From Hyposmocoma kahamanoa (Eukaryota; Arthropoda; Insecta; Lepidoptera; Cosmopterigidae): a stretch of DNA of 64,000 bases. Below, in pieces: positions 11,540 through 23,180 of the stretch. How positions within the stretch are numbered: position 1 is the stretch's first letter; each line of letters opens with the position of its first letter. The stretch spans positions 13,623,754 through 13,687,753 of the forward strand of contig NW_020653726.1 of assembly GCF_003589595.1 (NCBI RefSeq). Direction: 5' to 3'. The notes beneath the pieces are model-generated. The model saw nothing but the letters and a program-made list of their open reading frames with translations. It was not told the origin of the DNA and searched no databases. The position numbers were made by a program, and so were the translations under genes.

Positions 11540-12801
11540 CTAGTATCTTAAAATTATGGAACATTATTATTCGAGGAACATTTTATGATAATTTTGAAAA
11601 TTAACGAAAATTAAATTTTCAATGGCATAGTCGGCCAAGTTCAGGGATTCAGGTTCAAAAACCTTCGAACAATACATGTGCTGTATCGGGCAGGACCGCT
11701 TTCTGCATTTGTGCTGGAAGCTGGACACAGCACACAAATCCAACCGATATTATACAGCATAGCTTTTCTCAAAATAACACAAATTTATTTTTCATACCCA
11801 TCGATATAGCAAGGGTCTCTTCTATCCTAAGGGGAACGGTTGTTTCGTATTTTCAGCAAAGCATTTCCGGTATATTTAAAAGCTATTTCCAATTTCATGT
11901 CTGCGCTAGTCACTTGACACGCGTTAGTAGTGACGTGATTCCTAGACTACGAAACTGTGCCTAGATGTGTGACCTGGATATACGAACCTATTAATTAAAT
12001 GTTAAAATCTCCTTTGATAGTATTTTTGTACTCCTGTACTTTAATCTGTCAATTATAATTTCATAAACCATATCATAAAGGCGCTCTTTTTACTTAGAGG
12101 ATGTAAAAAACAAAATTCTATTGTGTATGGTACTCGTCCCTGAGCTGAATTTTTTTTTATAAAATGAGTAGGTACATGTTATATTACTGTACACAGATCT
12201 ATAATGAGTTTCAAAAAAAGAACGTTGTATTTTTGCTAATATAAAATATCAATTCACGCTACTCAAACGCTATACTGCCTCCTGATTGGTTAAATTGGCC
12301 TAAAAGTCTTGCAACCGGGCCATAAATCTTTATAAAAAAAAATTATTGGTTAAAATGTAAGCGGTACTTGGCCAGTTCTATTCTATCTCTTTGATTTTTT
12401 TGTTTTGTAGCGTTTATTTGGCTTTCGTCTAAATATATGATGAGGCTGTATGGTGAAACCTTTACCGCCCTAATAAATGGGTTAAAATTTATTTTTAAAA
12501 ATTGCGTTTGTTTTCATGAATTGTTATCAAAATATACATTAAAATATTGGTTCTGTTTAATTATTTCATTTAATCGTAGAAAAAAATACAGTATGCAATA
12601 ATTATATAATTAGGTCTTAAAATCTCATACCTATTACTTAGGCCACTCGGCAAAGCCTCGTGGCCTAAACACGGTACTCGACTTTCATTATGCAACGATT
12701 TAATAAAATATTTTAACAGTAAGCACAGAAGGAAAACGAGTTCTTTAATTTTTAAACTAAATGGACGAATCAAAATAAAAATAAAACTGACTTAATATTT
12801 C
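11540..12801. other. AT-rich unassigned sequence
   Basis: No repeat family or gene recognised. Confidence 0.35.
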
Positions 12802-13065
12802 GTAGCAGTATACTTCGTTGTGGAAGAGTTCGTCCAGGAAAGTACTGCCTATTTCTGCCGCCCAGCAATTGGTTTTGAATGTTAAGGGTGCTGGTGAAAT
12901 TACAGGCACATGGGACTTGTCAACTTATGTCTCAGGGTGACGTGCGCAGTGGCAGTGCCCCTCAGATCTTCGCGATTTAAAGCTCTGGGTGGCACTGCAA
13001 CTGTTTTGAACAGCCGTGTCGCTTTCCACCAGACTTATTCGTTCCGTCACTTAGTATCATAAAAA
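12802..13065 (+). repeat. SINE-like family A, copy 7
   Basis: Plus-strand copy from GTAGCAGTATACTTCG to TTAGTATCATAAAAATA, with small deletions. Confidence 0.75.
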
Positions 13066-13169
13066 TATATCTATAAAAAATAATTGAGTGTAATATAGTC
13101 TTTAGCTGCAATACTAAAAATTAAACTATTGTCTTATTACATTACAAATACAATAAAAATGGATAAAGT

Positions 13170-13397
13170 CATTGACTTACAAATAAATGGACGACGGGTC
13201 TAATACAAAAACCACGAAAAAAATGTCCCAAGTCAACCTATTCGAAATTTAAATTGTTATGTCATCGCAGTATCGCGCTGTTCGTAGAACAAATGAAGAC
13301 TAAAGCGGAGTGTCGCGCTCTGTATACGATTTTAGCGCCTTACAAGTGCGGACACTTTTTAACGCGGACCCGACGTCCATATAATTGTAAGTCAATG
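13170..13397. mobile_element. MITE with 8 bp target duplication (228 bp)
   Basis: The terminal inverted repeats start CATTGACTTACAA and extend imperfectly for about 35 bp through a conserved GGACGACGGGTC / GGACGTCGGGTC segment. GATAAAGT flanks both sides (13162-13169 and 13398-13405). An 8 bp duplication fits hAT-, P- or Merlin-type transposases; the TIR alone does not decide which. There is no coding capacity. Confidence 0.85.
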
Positions 13398-13405
13398 GAT
13401 AAAGT

Positions 13406-14177
13406 CAACAAAATAGACCGTATGCCTTGATGCAAGGATTACAAGAATAATATTGAAAATCGTAATATTTGTCTGTCCTACATGCAGATATAAATTATAG
13501 ATTCCCGGTTATCTTGACAACCGCAGCTTGATTTTGATTGCCTCTCCCGATCGGAAACTGCGTCTCTTCCGAGTCGAGGCCCATAAATGCGATTCACAAC
13601 TGGCAATCAGACACTTTTGACATTTCAAATCGTAACAATGTTGATTTAACTCACAAATTAGAAAGATATAGTAGGAATCAGGTTCATCTTCTCACTCGGA
13701 AACCCATCTGATTTCGAGACTCGGATGGACTACCCGATTCCGATTTGAATTAAAATCTGCTTCCCGGTTTGAACAAAGGCCCAAAAAATTATTAAAATAC
13801 ACCGCACGTATTGTACCTAACCGTATACAATCTGTCAAAATTCTTTGATAAAAGTTTACTTTATCTTACATCATCTACACTGAGGCCATTTTAAAAGGTG
13901 ACGAGATTGTATATAATATGTTGCTGAATCTACAATAAAGAACGTGATCTTTTGAACGTATTAGTAGGTTACGATTTCCGGTATAACATCTCGACCGAAG
14001 TCGCGAACTACAGATAGTTTTTTTATAACAATGGCGAAGTTCCGCTAAATTAAGCCCCAGTAACACATCTGGAACATCTCTTTACCTCCGTAGCCAGTGA
14101 GCATACATAATACATTGTCCGTAACACTATTTATTAAAATAGAACTTTCTCTCTGTATTTATAATCTCAGTACTGGG
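13406..14177. other. No gene recognised
   Basis: Unassigned sequence. About 13500-13780 is slightly GC-richer and contains repeated TCGGAAAC / CTCGGAAACCC words without a clear repeat unit. Confidence 0.3.
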
Positions 14178-14400
14178 TACTAAAAATCCCCACTTCAAAT
14201 GTCATTCATGCCCTAGTTTGCCACCCAATAGAGGTGGAACATTTTCTTCAAATTTAAATGGGACCACTCCAGAGGTACCCTCTTCCCAACAAAAAAGAAT
14301 CATCAAAATCGATTTACAGTTATCGCGTAACGTACATACAAAAAAAAAGAAAAGAAAAACATCCTTCATCAACATCCTTTTTTTGAAGTCGGTTAAAAAT
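14178..14400 (-). repeat. Dispersed repeat F, copy 2, near full length
   Basis: Minus-strand copy ending TTTTTGAAGTCGGTTAAAA, with the internal words TAGTTTGCCACCC and GTTATCGCGTAACGTACATA shared with the 56-58 kb copies. Confidence 0.7.
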
Positions 14401-15074
14401 AACTTACTGATATTTTAGGTGCGTATGCGGTGTGCGCTTTACAATATCTATAAACTGAAAGTTAATGTAAGTTTTGCCTACAGAACTTTATATAAGCACG
14501 TAAAATTTTTTTTTTAAATATTTTTTTGCTTTTTTTTTAAATCAAATATGTAATACACTTTGTACATATTATAATGTAACAAAATCTTGAATTAAAATGC
14601 AACATTTGGTGCAATATATTATGAACAAAGCTCAATTTCATTTATTATTCTCCAACAATTGACAATTTTTCTTGTTTTTTTTCATTTGAACCTGGAGTCT
14701 TTATTTGTAGAACAGTGGTTTTATTTGTAGTTCCAATCACGTTAATCATTGATTTGTAATGACTAAAAGTCAAGTTGAACTTATTTTTTTACATACATAC
14801 AATATCTATTCAATATTTTGTTTATTTTTTATTTAATAGCACATACGAAATAATTTCCCGTAAAATAAAAATACGCGATGTTTTATTTCGTAAAATTATG
14901 ACAGTGCCATCTATATGCTCCTTGGTCAAACTAACAGTTGACACTAGACTATGGTTCACAAATTCACAAATATTGAAGAGATATATGTAAAATAATAAGT
15001 TCAACTTAACTTTTAATCATTACAAATCAATATTAAGACCACTAACGTATGTACGTAATATACCATTATCGGCA
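14401..15074. other. AT-rich unassigned sequence
   Basis: Long A/T runs and low complexity. The words TCAAGTTGAACTTATTTTTT (14771) and AAGTTCAACTTAACTTTT (14998) suggest a loose inverted repeat bounding 14.7-15.0 kb, which could be a small palindromic element. Confidence 0.35.
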
Positions 15075-15143
15075 TAACACAAAAAAGAAGAAAAACAGAG
15101 GAAGAATAATACCCATAAAGTAGTAAAGGAAAGAAGAGAAAGA

Positions 15144-15365
15144 ATGGAAAAAGGAGGTGAAGAAAGAGAAAAACCACAAATGTACGGGAGAATAAGAAAC
15201 TTCCTTCATAGATTAAAAGATATATGTTTAGACAACAGTGAACTTAAATATAAAATTGGACTATTATCTCAGTTTTTACTACGAGAAATTAAGGATTTTT
15301 TTGTAACGTTAGTAACAGAAAGAGACGTATTTAGTAAATTAATTAACTTCTTATATAAAGATTAG
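15144..15365 (+). pseudogene. LINE ORF1 C-terminal remnant
   Basis: A 73-codon open frame rich in Lys, Arg and Glu at its start and hydrophobic near its end (VFSKLINFLYKD). It stops 13 bp before the ORF2 start at 15379, the spacing expected for the end of ORF1 in a two-ORF LINE. No zinc-knuckle remains. The reading frame upstream is interrupted, so only the tail is seen. The assignment rests mainly on position. Confidence 0.5.
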
Positions 15366-15378
15366 TAACCAAAAACAT

Positions 15379-16110
15379 ATGGCTTTGAATATATTGCAGT
15401 GGGATGCGCAAAGCGTAAGGTAAATTGACAGATTTAGAATTACTATTAATTCAAGAAAAACCCATAGCTTTAATCTTAGAGTCCTGGTTGGAGGCTGATT
15501 CAGCACTTAATACTAGTAATTACAAAATATTTCGTAGGAATAGGTCAAACTCATATGGAAGAATAGTAGATAGTGCATAAATCGATACAGGTACATGAAT
15601 GTTTTGTAAATATTAATAATTCATTTGTTTCAGTTGATATCGTTGCCAACTGTGATTGGAGCACAATAAATGAAAACTTCGGGAGCGATATTTTTATTGA
15701 AATTAGATTTAATTATTACGATTCGATTAATACTACTAAGGAACGAAATATGAAGGAGGCTCATTGGGCTGAGTACAGTAAATGTCTAGAAGCATCGCTA
15801 TTATTGTTCCCGGAAGAGTGTAGCGTTCAAAAGTCGCACGACATATTAATCGAACGCATATACAAAGCAGCAAATGGCAACATACCGGTCTACAAAATAT
15901 ATAATAACCCACCTAGAAATTGTAAGCCCAAGCCTTACTGGAGTTCAGCACTTTCTAAAGAAGTAGCAATAAGAAGATTAGCCCTGAAGTAATTTAGAAA
16001 AAATCCTACAGCCCGGAATCTAGAGATACTGGAGGAAAAATCGTTGAACGTTAGAAAGAACATGTGTAAAGCTAGAACATGCAACTGGCATAAATATTGC
16101 TATGCTATAG
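15379..16110 (+). pseudogene. LINE ORF2 apurinic-type endonuclease and linker remnant
   Basis: ORF2 begins at ATG 15379 with MALNILQWDAQSVR, the typical N-terminus of a LINE endonuclease of the exonuclease-III fold. A stop and frameshift follow within 20 codons. An alternative frame then continues with KLTDLELLLIQEK and LILESWLEAD. The segment 15573-15992 holds the domain's C-terminal part: a degraded GSDIFIEI where active families have a SDH motif, then the linker words WSSALSKEVAIRRLALK and WHKYCYA. The middle of the endonuclease is missing. The domain cannot be active as it stands: two or more frame breaks, a deleted core and a lost catalytic His. Confidence 0.7.
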
Positions 16111-16139
16111 ATGGACCTACAGATGGAGGACCCGGATGA

Positions 16140-17576
16140 GGCTTACTTCCAAAGCATTTACGCTGCATCTACATCTCCATAATTAGCAGCAGAATAGACT
16201 ACGGTTGTATCTTATATGATAATGCGGCTAAAACCCACATAACCAAGTTGGAAATGCTACAAAACCGGGCTATAAGAATTATTGGAGGATTCATTAAAAG
16301 CACCCCTATACACACAATGGAAAGTGAACTTTGCGTTGTTCCACTACACATCAGAAGAAAATACTTGGCGTACAAATATTGTCTCAAAATGTTATCGTAG
16401 ATCAATATTGCTCTACTGTCCGAAATTAATGCTCTTTTTTTGCAATCAATACTAGAGAAATAAGAAAAAACCCCTTTTAGCAATTATATATGAAGAAGTC
16501 AAAGACGAGCGGGTGAGCTCTTCCTTTCCTTTAGAAATGTTTAGGCTAAATACATGGATAACTAATATAAATTTAAAGAACATTGTAGTGCTAGAGTTAG
16601 AGTCAGTTAAAAATAAAAAGAAAGATTTAGATTTAAATACTGTCAGATTTCACATTCAATTAGAACTACAAAAAAATATCTAGAATCACACGTCATTTAT
16701 ATAGATGGAGCAAAGAGTTCTAATGGAGGAGGTGCAGCGTTCTAAGTTCCATCAAACGAAAGAGAGGGCACAATGCGACATTGTAACTGTTTTAAAACTT
16801 CACCCATAATATGCATCATGTCATCAGCTCGTTGCATTATCAGAAACTCTGACATACGTAATGAATACCACTATGAATAAAATTGTTATTTGCACTGATA
16901 GCAAAAGTGGCCTACAACATCCAGTTCGCTGTGTTTACGGACATCGACACGTACACCAGTTGCATAAATGGTCACAGCTAAAACACAAGAACTTGTAGAA
17001 CCGAAATGTACAACTGAAGTTGCAGTGGGTGCCATCTCAAACTCGACTAAAGGGGAATTATGAGACTGACATCCTAGTCAAGCGTGTAATAACAGAAGGG
17101 CAAGTGGTGAATATACTACCATGTTATTCAGAATTTCTTCCGAAATATAGGACTAAATGTGTTGAAATGTGGAGTGAATATTTTGATATCAGATCAAGGG
17201 AAAAAGGTATCTGGTATCGCACAATTCAGTGTCAGCCTTCTCGTTTACCTTGGTTTGCAGAGGACGACTATGGTAGAAAAATAGTTGTCATCGCACTAAG
17301 GATGAGAACCGGAGACGTTCCATTAAACAGTTTCTTAATGAAAAAAATCAATTCTCCTAATTGCGAGTTACGTGGAGTAGTGGAAGATGCATATCATTTG
17401 TTACTGGAATGTGTCCGGTACGAACAACAGAGGGGACGTTGATGAGAGTCCTGCAGATCAACCAAACATCCTTAGGTGCTATAAATTGTATATTAAGCAA
17501 TCCCCACACGAAACAGGCAAAAAGACTATTACTATTTGTTGAATCTGCTCTCCAACAGCGCCGCTCAGATATGTAA
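16140..17576 (+). pseudogene. LINE ORF2 RT C-terminal, RNase H and Cys/His tail remnant
   Basis: Plus-strand pieces in several frames. About 16165-16400 reads SRIDYGCILYDNAA then KLEMLQNRAIRIIGG, the thumb region after the RT palm; the palm itself, with its catalytic Asp pair, is absent. RNase H follows: YIDGAKSSNGGGAAF near 16700 (first Asp), KIVICTDSKSGLQH near 16880, and LQWVPSQTRLKGNYETD near 17020 (last Asp). The frame 17020-17442 runs on to NCELRGVVEDAYHLLLEC, the Cys/His motif common at the C-terminus of such LINEs. Several stops and shifts separate these blocks. Confidence 0.75.
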
Positions 17577-17640
17577 GCTAGAGTCTAGGGTACGATGAAA
17601 CTGGCATATACATTGTATAAAAGTTCCTAAATAAATAAAG

Positions 17641-18519
17641 AAAACAAAATATAAATATTTAGAGGGAAACAAGTACGGCGTACGAAAAGAAATACATTTC
17701 ACGCTACTTAGAAAACACTAAAGACATACATACGAATACAAATGAACCAAAATCCATCTGTCATGCCACCGTCACGTCATTCATCGTTCAGTAAGTGTAA
17801 CGACAGTTGATGACTGTAACAACTGCACCGGTAATCATCAAACACAAACAGACTATAGTTTCTGTATAATGTGCCTTTTCTATACCGGCCTACCTCTACT
17901 CGACTAATCGTCGTCGAGTGATCATCATACACGGCAATCCGTAATTTGAAAGTCAATATTAATCATACACCAAAACAAACATAATACGCTATTTTAACAT
18001 AGGTACTGATATAAAAATAAAAAGTCGGGTCAACGTATAAACAACAGTGTTTACTAAGTTCATACACGAGGCATAGAAGGCAAACGCTTCCCAGAATAGT
18101 CGAGTATTGAATTTAGGTACATGAGAAGATGAGGAGTAATACAAACATCAACAGTGGATGGTTTGATGAATGGCGCCGTAGGCGTTGTACCCACGCAACG
18201 TTAATCGAAACTTAGGATCTTGCGGTAGCACGCAACGGCGACTACCCGCCTATAATGCTTGCAATACCTTTAGAGCGTTTAGTAAAATGGTATAACTGAA
18301 TATTTAAATCGTTCTTAGGTCAGTATTCCTTTTTACTAAATTCTTTTTACGAAATTAAATAGGATGCTTAGAGACTGTATTAAGGAGCTTTACTACCGGC
18401 GAAGTGAGACGAGTATTGAAATCTCGCCGTCCTTTTTCCACCGAAAATTGACATTAACATCAATCGCGAGATTGTGGGATACGTACTTATAAAAAAAAGA
18501 TGAGCATTTTATCGATTTC
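17641..18519. other. No gene recognised
   Basis: Unassigned sequence beyond the LINE 3' end; no repeat family identified. Confidence 0.35.
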
Positions 18520-18810
18520 TCACACATGATGCTATGGCAAAATAGTCGCTTATAACCAAAAACAAAGATCTCAACATGTACATAGAAAAAATCATAAGGT
18601 CTGCTGGTTCGTTCTGTAGCTCCGTTGGGAGAACGGCAGACACCGTATACTGAAGGCGCTGGTTTGCATCCAATCGGATCGAAAGAATTTTTCTTAGTGT
18701 TCGATCTTTGTATAATAATTATAACAAACTAGTGGAGTATTTTGACAAAAAAAATTTAATGTCATGGTAGTAAAACATAGCGATATTAAATAAACTTAAT
18801 ATTACAAAAA
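18520..18810 (+). repeat. tRNA-related SINE family D, copy 2
   Basis: Same body as copy 1. The head TGTAGCTCCGTTGGGAGAAC (box A region) precedes a T-arm-like GCTGGTTTGCATCCAATCGG, then TTTTTCTTAGTGTTCGATC and the A/T-rich tail. Box B carries a change (TTTGCATCC) that would weaken it. Confidence 0.7.
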
Positions 18811-20035
18811 GATGAGTTTTCTGCAAATAATTGCAGCGTGTCTTGAACTCGAATTTTAATTGTTTTTTTAAATTTACTACGAGCAACCTCAGTGCAAACT
18901 CGCGGTTGATATTAATAGCTATCATGAGCGCGCGACCTCGTGCTGAGGGTGTGGATAGTAAAATTTAAAAAGAAATGTTTTTTAATTGCTTTATCATATT
19001 AATCCTCGTCTCGCCTCGTCCGTGGAAAAGCACTTTTAGAGACTTTTTAGTTGTTGTGTAGGTACTGGTTATTTTTAGGGTGCACGAAAGGAGCCTCCCC
19101 GCAAGACATACTATTTTTTTCTTGTACCTTTGGCGCACCCAGGGCAGGGATCCGTCACTCGTTCGAGGTTACACGATAAGTGCCTACCGCTGATTGTATC
19201 GCTGATAGTGCAAGTTTCATTTACATTACAATCCTTGTACAACCCCAGCATTCGGTTCCGCACGACTGCACACGGCGGGCAACGTTATTTTCACCCCTGT
19301 GAGCGCGTGCTTAGGTTCCTTTTTTCTCTTAGTGAGCGCCTGGCATCATTAGTCAGATTTAGTAGGCTATTATTAGCAAAGTATTTTCGATTTTGTATGA
19401 GAGTGATGTATGTATCTATTACGTAGTAACTATTAAGTAGTCTATGCGGTGGACAACTTCGCGCATCGGCAACTACTTTACATCGATTGGCAAATCCTTT
19501 CACCACGATGGCAAGCATTTTGTATGCCATTGATACGATAACAAAACAACGAGAGCTTTATATTTGTTTTTTGTTACTTGTGTTGATTTTAGTTTCATGA
19601 TACGATGGTAACGATTGACTTGATAATAACGAGTGTATACGTTCAATACACATAATGTACAGTGGGTTGTTAAGAACAAACTATGACTCTAGGTAATAGT
19701 TATAATTGGAAATCGAAATAGGCAAAGTATGTTTACTCACTTGAAAAGAATACTTATGGAGTGTATGTATATTATATACCTATACCCTTGCTCAGAAATC
19801 CCGAGATGATTGTATTGTATTATTTTCTACTTTTTGAGGTGTAACTAGCAATTACTATAGTAGTGTATTTATTTAAATATCAGTTTTTCCTGTTGTAAAT
19901 AAAAATATACAAATTTAGCTCGCCTTTTTTACTAACGTTTGAATGTTTGTTAAAATTTGTAAATCGTTGTATAAACGGGAACACATGAAGCTACACATTG
20001 ACGGATCTTGTTCCGTTGTACTGGAAGCGATATTA
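18811..20035. other. No gene recognised
   Basis: Unassigned. About 19120-19330 is GC-richer, with overlapping short frames on both strands and no recognisable domain. Confidence 0.3.
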
Positions 20036-20225
20036 CTAATAATAATAATAATAATGCAACGCTCTTAACCCCGCACTGGGGAAACCCTGTATAGCGGGTG
20101 CCATGGACACATACATAGACAACCACAATTTACACCCAAACTCACGAGATAAATAAATGTAGTACAAATATTTCTCTCGGCATGCTTGGTAGGTCAGCAT
20201 GGTAACCTTTCGGCCAGGGCAGTGG
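20036..20225 (-). repeat. AAT microsatellite plus SINE family B, copy 6
   Basis: A short (AAT)n tract (20036-20054) abuts a minus-strand B copy with CGCACTGGGGAAACCCTG and the end of the tRNA head CCTTTCGGCCAGGGCAGTGG. The box B region is deleted. Confidence 0.7.
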
Positions 20226-20789
20226 TATTCGAATAAAAGTGTAATAGCTTCATGTGCTATTGACTGTAAATGAAGTGCTTACGCACAAACAATTTTGTTA
20301 TGATGTTTGTCTTTCATTTTTATCATAGCAGGATTTCATATTGTTTACCTCACGGTATTAAAACCTTCTATGTTTTAATAATAATAATAATTCCGACCGA
20401 GAAACATCGGAAGTATCGTTAACTGGCGCACGAGATCACCAAAATTGGGTTTGTGGCTTTCACTGAAATAATCCCAGTAGTTTTGTCCACAAACGGCTTA
20501 ATTTCAGTCAGACTTTTCTGTGTCGTGTCACTTCCAGCATAAATATAGAAAGCGGTCCTGCTCGATGTGCCATTCCGGCCGTATGTGCCATTCCCGGAGA
20601 ACACCGCCTCTCCCATTTAAATATTCTAAATTAATCTAAGGCGGCAGTTATTATATTTATATTTTATTATATATCAGAGTAATCGTGTAACATACGTACC
20701 AGGTAATAAAAGTACAGTCAAATTGAGATTCTAGAAGAGAAAAAAAGGGTATGTTACTGGGTAATAAAAGGGTATGTAAAATATTCAAT
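20226..20789. other. No gene recognised
   Basis: Includes a 65-codon minus-strand open frame (20419-20616) without a recognisable family, and a local repeat of GGGTATGT...GGTAATAAAA near 20704-20780. Confidence 0.3.
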
Positions 20790-21045
20790 GTGTAAGCGTG
20801 GCTGGTTAGGGGATGAATCTCACCCACTTTCCGTTAACCGATTTTAATAAAACTTGGCACTTGGATGTAATTCCCACGAAAATAAAATGTTACAGTGATC
20901 TACAGCTGATCTGATGATAGAAATGGCAGACAACTGAGAGGAACTCAAGCAACACAGACAAATGAGAGGAACAGGGAAAGTGTACAGCAGCTGCCTTATG
21001 TTTAGGCCTTTATGATTCGTTTTGACGAGACTTCCAAACCGCGGG
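20790..21045 (+). repeat. Dispersed repeat F, copy 3, right part
   Basis: Plus-strand segment with TTAGGGGATGAATCTCACCC and ACCGATTTTAATAAAACTTG. It then runs to GATTCGTTTTGACGAGAC, the mirror of copy 1 at 9705-9985. Confidence 0.65.
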
Positions 21046-22024
21046 AACAAATACAGTGAAAGCGAATAAGCGAAGTTTTGGGCTCGATATGTTAAATAAA
21101 GTTATATTATAACATCCGTTTTCTGTGTGTCAAATGAACCTTTAAGTTTAATTTGTATTTTGTCTACAACAAATCTCTAATTGACACAAATCCGTTCAGT
21201 TTCATCCAATAAAGTTAAACATAAAACGCACGAGCTCTAGCAGGAACAAGCGTCTGTGTTAGCTAACTCTTTGCATACAAATGTTTTTTGTTTGTACAAA
21301 CTCCCTGTTCTACCTTTGCTGTACGAGGGAATGTGTTTTTCGTCTTTCTTCATCGCAATATACATGGTAATAACATCTTTCAACGCCAATAGTATTATAT
21401 TATAAAGTACTTTATATACAAATATAAAATGGTGTAATACTACAGAAAACGATACTAAAAAGCTATTGGCGTATAAAGAAAAATAAAACACACAACCAGG
21501 AAATAATAAATATAAATCTAAATCACTGTACGATTACGTTTAACGAACTAGAGATATTGCCAACATGTATTGGAAAAGCATTAAAGTAAGCACGTACCAA
21601 CCTCACTTCATGCTACTCACGAATCTAATGTACGGCACGAACATTCTATCGTGAACTTTTCCCAATGGGCGTTCGATGGGTTACAGCACTTTACCATAGA
21701 GGTACAATGGGCCACGCTAGCTACGACTCTCTACCAACTCCTCAAAGGTTTCTCGATCGATACCAGCGGTTTACTTATGCATACCGAGCTCAATGCCACA
21801 TGCAATGATGGATCGAACTTAACAAAACTTAGTAAAACTTTCCCAACTTATAATATAGATTGTGGGATATTAACAACTTTAGTAATTTCACGCGGTGGTC
21901 AAAGTTATAATGAACAAGACGCGTTGAAGAAAATTGTTTAGTTATTAATCTCACGTTAGCTTCGTGTGATGTTCACGGGTCTATTATTGATTAATGCCGC
22001 GAGGAACGGCAATTATGTATATAG
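21046..22024. other. No gene recognised
   Basis: Includes a 96-codon plus-strand open frame (21651-21941, start MNFSQWAFDGLQ) that I do not recognise. It has no paralogue in the window and no visible splice context. Treated as probably non-coding. Confidence 0.3.
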
Positions 22025-22298
22025 GCCTGTATATAGTCCCACTGCTGGACAAAGGCATCGTCTCACAATGAGAGGGCTTGGGCACGCGGGCTCAATGCGG
22101 GTTGGGAACTTCACACATATTAAATTGCTTTGCAAATGTGTGTGGGTTTCCTCCCGACGTTTTTCTTCACCAAAAAGCTCATTGTAAATTTCAAATTAAA
22201 TTTCGTACTTGAATTCCGAAAAACTCAGAGATGCAAGCCCGGATTCGAGCCCATGACCCCATGCCTGAGAGGCGGTAGGTTAATCCATTAGGCTGTAA
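22025..22298 (-). repeat. tRNA-derived SINE family C, copy 2
   Basis: Minus-strand copy: CACTGCTGGACAAAGGC, then CTCAATGCGGGTTGGG, TTCTTCACCAAAAAGCTC, AAACTCAGAGATGCAAGC and the box-B complement CCCGGATTCGAGCCC. It ends at the head complement TTAATCCATTAGGCTG. Confidence 0.75.
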
Positions 22299-22844
22299 GC
22301 AATTAAGTATACCTTATTTTAACACCCATTAATTATACGTTCTTTCAAATTTGGTTTCACTAAAATGCATTGACGTTGCAATGAGAAAATCATTCAATAC
22401 TATATCACGATCAACAGTCAATAAGAATATTTTTAAACCTATTTACATTTGTTTAGAATACTTAAATTTTGTATTCAGTTACTTTTGTAATCTAAACAAA
22501 TTCTCCAGAAGTTATTTCAGTAAGGTTTCCTTTGAATATGAAAAATGATGAACACAAAATCCCTATACCGCATAAATAAGAAAAAGGCAAACCTTTTCGC
22601 CGCTTTTTAAAATGGCGTGGTTTTAAAAATAACTAGTTGTACCAGTTACAGTTTTTCAGTTCGCTTTTCGAGCTGGATAACGTATGGACTGCTAATGAAG
22701 ACATGTGCGCGAACGAGTGTTACTTTTTCTAAGGAATGGATTCGTTATTTTCAAATTCGTTAAATATGATATACGGGATTTTTGCAAATAGACTGCCTGT
22801 TAGTTTTGGAATTGGATGAAAACATTTAGGTGCTTTTGATGTTT
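22299..22844. other. AT-rich unassigned sequence
   Basis: Nothing recognised. Confidence 0.35.
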
Positions 22845-23180
22845 TTTGACAGATAGAAGGTGGTCACAGACAATCACGAATTGGTACCCGCTTTATAAGA
22901 AAAGAAGATGAGTCAGGCCATCAAAGAGGCGAAGCAACGATATTGCAGAATTAACAGGAACCAAGACTCGTACAAGACAGAGTCTGTTGGAAGACGATGG
23001 AGGAGGCTTTCACCCCGGCACTTACACATTACATTATTTAGTAATTGTAAATTCAAACAATACTAACCATACTAACAAACATAATAAGTTGTAAGTAAAT
23101 AAGTAAAATAATAAACTGTAAGTGTTATATTTATATTGTAGACGATAAATAATGCCATAAATGAATAAAAAAATAATATT
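22845..23180 (+). mobile_element. LINE reverse transcriptase C-terminal fragment and 3' end
   Basis: Frames on the plus strand read DRRWSQTITNWYPL, then after a stop RPSKRRSNDIAELTGT, then in a shifted frame DRVCWKTMEEAFTPALTH before a stop. This order (Trp-rich start, basic RP.KRR.NDI block, W..MEEAF end) is the typical C-terminus of many insect LINE ORF2 proteins. An A/T-rich 3' UTR with AATAAACTG and AATGAATAAAAAAATAA follows. The 5' end is truncated, as is usual for LINE copies. Confidence 0.7.

Larger units (their letters stand above)
15075..17640 (+). mobile_element. Degenerate LINE of the RNase H-bearing I/Jockey group
   Basis: One plus-strand element keeps the order ORF1 tail, endonuclease, pre-RT linker, RT thumb, RNase H and a C-terminal Cys/His region, then a 3' end near AATAAATAAAGAAAACAAAA. 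The 5' end is truncated and the central RT catalytic part is deleted. RNase H after RT is found in I, R1, LOA and some Jockey-group LINEs. Endonuclease and linker words (start LNILQWDAQSVR; linker RRLALK, NPTARNLEIL, WHKYCYA) best recall I-type elements, but that clade call is an inference. Confidence 0.75.

Noticed and set aside
16199..16483. 94-codon minus-strand open frame
   Set aside because: It is antisense to the RT thumb segment of the LINE, which reads sensibly on the plus strand.
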